From Candidatus Atribacteria bacterium (GTDB lineage: Bacteria > Atribacterota > Atribacteria > Atribacterales > Caldatribacteriaceae), in assembly GCA_029982105.1 (NCBI GenBank), contig JARRCQ010000079.1:1-7207 (forward strand): 7,207 nucleotides of DNA. The letters are read 5' to 3'. The notes beneath the pieces are model-generated. The model saw only the letters and a list, made by a program, of their open reading frames with translations, was not told the origin of the DNA and did not search any database. Positions 6,631-7,207 of this stretch are shown here, one piece after another. Position 1 is the first letter of the stretch; every line of letters starts with the position of its first letter. The translations under genes and the position numbers were made by a program.

Positions 6631-6642
6631 AAAAAAGTCCTA
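6631..6642 (-). promoter_or_regulatory. Operator-like motif copy 3 (TAGGACTTTTTT)
   Basis: A motif copy on the minus strand, immediately upstream of the -35 of the kinase promoter. It forms an inverted pair with copy 4 (AAAAAGTCC versus GGACTTTTT, 21-nt separation). Confidence 0.5.
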
Positions 6643-6659
6643 TTTATGTTCTTTTACTT

Positions 6660-6671
6660 TGGGACTTTTTG
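6660..6671 (+). promoter_or_regulatory. Operator-like motif copy 4 (TGGGACTTTTTG)
   Basis: A plus-strand motif copy in the divergent intergenic region. It is a direct repeat of copy 5, exactly 22 bp (two helical turns) away. A weak promoter for the lone receiver gene (TTTACT, 18 bp, AATAAT at 6677-6682) would span it. Confidence 0.5.
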
Positions 6672-6681
6672 CTTTGAATAA

Positions 6682-6693
6682 TGGGACTTAAAG
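6682..6693 (+). promoter_or_regulatory. Operator-like motif copy 5 (TGGGACTTAAAG)
   Basis: A plus-strand motif copy about 50 bp upstream of the start codon of the lone receiver gene. It shares TGGGACTT with copy 4. Its place just downstream of the candidate -10 would suit either repression or activation of a promoter further downstream. Confidence 0.5.
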
Positions 6694-6741
6694 AGGATGT
6701 AAAGGATTTTAGTTTATTTATTCTTTTAATGAGGAGTTTCT

Positions 6742-7131
6742 ATGATGCGCGGTCTCCGAAATAGAGAAATAAAAGTGTTTTTAGTTGATGATAACCGTCT
6801 TTTTACTGAAGGGCTTTCTGTTTTGTTAGCCCGGAGAAAGAATTTCAAAATAGTGGGCATGGCCACGAGAGGAAAGGAAGCACTGGAAAAAATTGAAAAA
6901 ACTAAGCCAGACCTGGTAATTATGGACGTGGTTTTACCAGATACAAGCGGAATTAATTTAACCGGAGAAATTATTAGCCGCTGGCCGCAAATCAGGGTAG
7001 TAGTTTTGTCTATTTATGATGACCCGGAATTTCAAAAAGCAGCTTTAGAAAAAGGTGCTTTTGCCTACTTGGTGAAAGGTGGATCTATAAATCACCTGAT
7101 AGAAACTCTTAATCAAGCTTTTATCAATTAA
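6742..7131 (+). CDS. Stand-alone response regulator receiver protein (no output domain)
   Basis: A 129-aa cytoplasmic receiver domain. ATG at 6742 is 5 nt after GAGGAG; the next codon is also ATG, and either could be used. The key residues are intact: acidic pair D16/D17 (FLVDDN), phospho-acceptor D62 (VIMDVVLPDTSG), S90 in place of the usual Thr (VVLSIYDD), and K112 (YLVKG). The sequence resembles the receiver of NarL/LuxR regulators, but the frame ends in TAA right after the last receiver helix with no linker or helix-turn-helix. Translating beyond the stop gives no DNA-binding domain; instead a new gene begins at 7154. It may be a phosphate sink, a protein-protein output module or a modulator of the divergent kinase. 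Transcription from the shared, motif-bearing intergenic region suggests co-regulation with that kinase. Confidence 0.9.
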   Translation: MMRGLRNREIKVFLVDDNRLFTEGLSVLLARRKNFKIVGMATRGKEALEKIEKTKPDLVIMDVVLPDTSGINLTGEIISRWPQIRVVVLSIYDDPEFQKAALEKGAFAYLVKGGSINHLIETLNQAFIN

Positions 7132-7153
7132 AGAATTAAGCGGGGGATGGGAT

Positions 7154-7207
7154 TTGAAAAAATTGAAAGGTAATAGACAAGTTATCTTGTTATTAATAAT
7201 TATGTTT
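7154..7207 (+). CDS. Start of a membrane or exported protein, cut by the window end
   Basis: TTG at 7154 follows GGGGGA by 6 nt and opens a frame that reads MKKLKGNRQVILLLIIMF to the last base of the window. A basic N-terminus followed by a hydrophobic run is typical of a signal peptide or first membrane helix. The gene lies 22 bp after the receiver stop and is probably co-transcribed with it. An ATG at 7146 in another frame stops after eight codons. Only 18 codons are visible, so the function cannot be named. Confidence 0.55.
   Translation, partial: MKKLKGNRQVILLLIIMF

Noticed and set aside
6631..6671. Inverted repeat AAAAAGTCC / GGACTTTTT read as a bidirectional terminator
   Set aside because: It lies between divergently transcribed genes, has a 21-nt loop and an AT-rich stem, and is better explained as two oppositely oriented copies of the operator-like motif.

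Overview
The window looks like an AT-rich bacterial chromosome segment with AGGAGG-type Shine-Dalgarno sites and frequent GTG and TTG starts. It encodes only proteins; I see no rRNA, tRNA, CRISPR array, transposase or phage gene. The lineage cannot be fixed from sequence alone. Surface proteins of a DUF916/WxL-like type next to DegS/NreB-type signalling genes would fit a Firmicute or an uncultivated low-GC lineage, but this is inference.

Bases 1-211 hold no gene, only two perfect 13-bp hairpins that probably end the long minus-strand operon. Bases 212-4155 hold four tightly spaced minus-strand genes for exported, beta-rich proteins. In transcription order they are a 181-aa small sandwich protein, a 279-aa two-domain DUF916/DUF3324-like protein, a 248-aa unknown whose C-terminus appears frameshifted, and a 552-aa protein that looks like a tandem duplication of the 279-aa architecture. 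The layout resembles the WxL/Csc surface clusters of Gram-positive bacteria, although no WxL motif was seen. A perfect 14-bp GC-rich hairpin abuts the ribosome binding site of the last gene.

Bases 4310-6575 (minus) encode a two-component system: a soluble double-GAF histidine kinase of the HisKA_3 family and a NarL/LuxR-type response regulator. The kinase reading frame is broken by one in-frame TAA just after the phospho-acceptor helix, so it appears as two ORFs in the same frame.

Divergently, on the plus strand, lie a stand-alone receiver-domain protein (6742-7131) and the first 18 codons of a membrane or exported protein running off the window (7154-7207). The intergenic regions 4165-4309 and 6576-6741 share a repeated motif, TRGGACTTTWWG, in five copies with 22- and 33-bp spacings between same-orientation copies. 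It is a good candidate operator for the NarL-type regulator and would link the sensor, the lone receiver and the surface operon into one regulon. The two main points for follow-up are this motif and the two apparent lesions (kinase nonsense codon, surface-protein frameshift).
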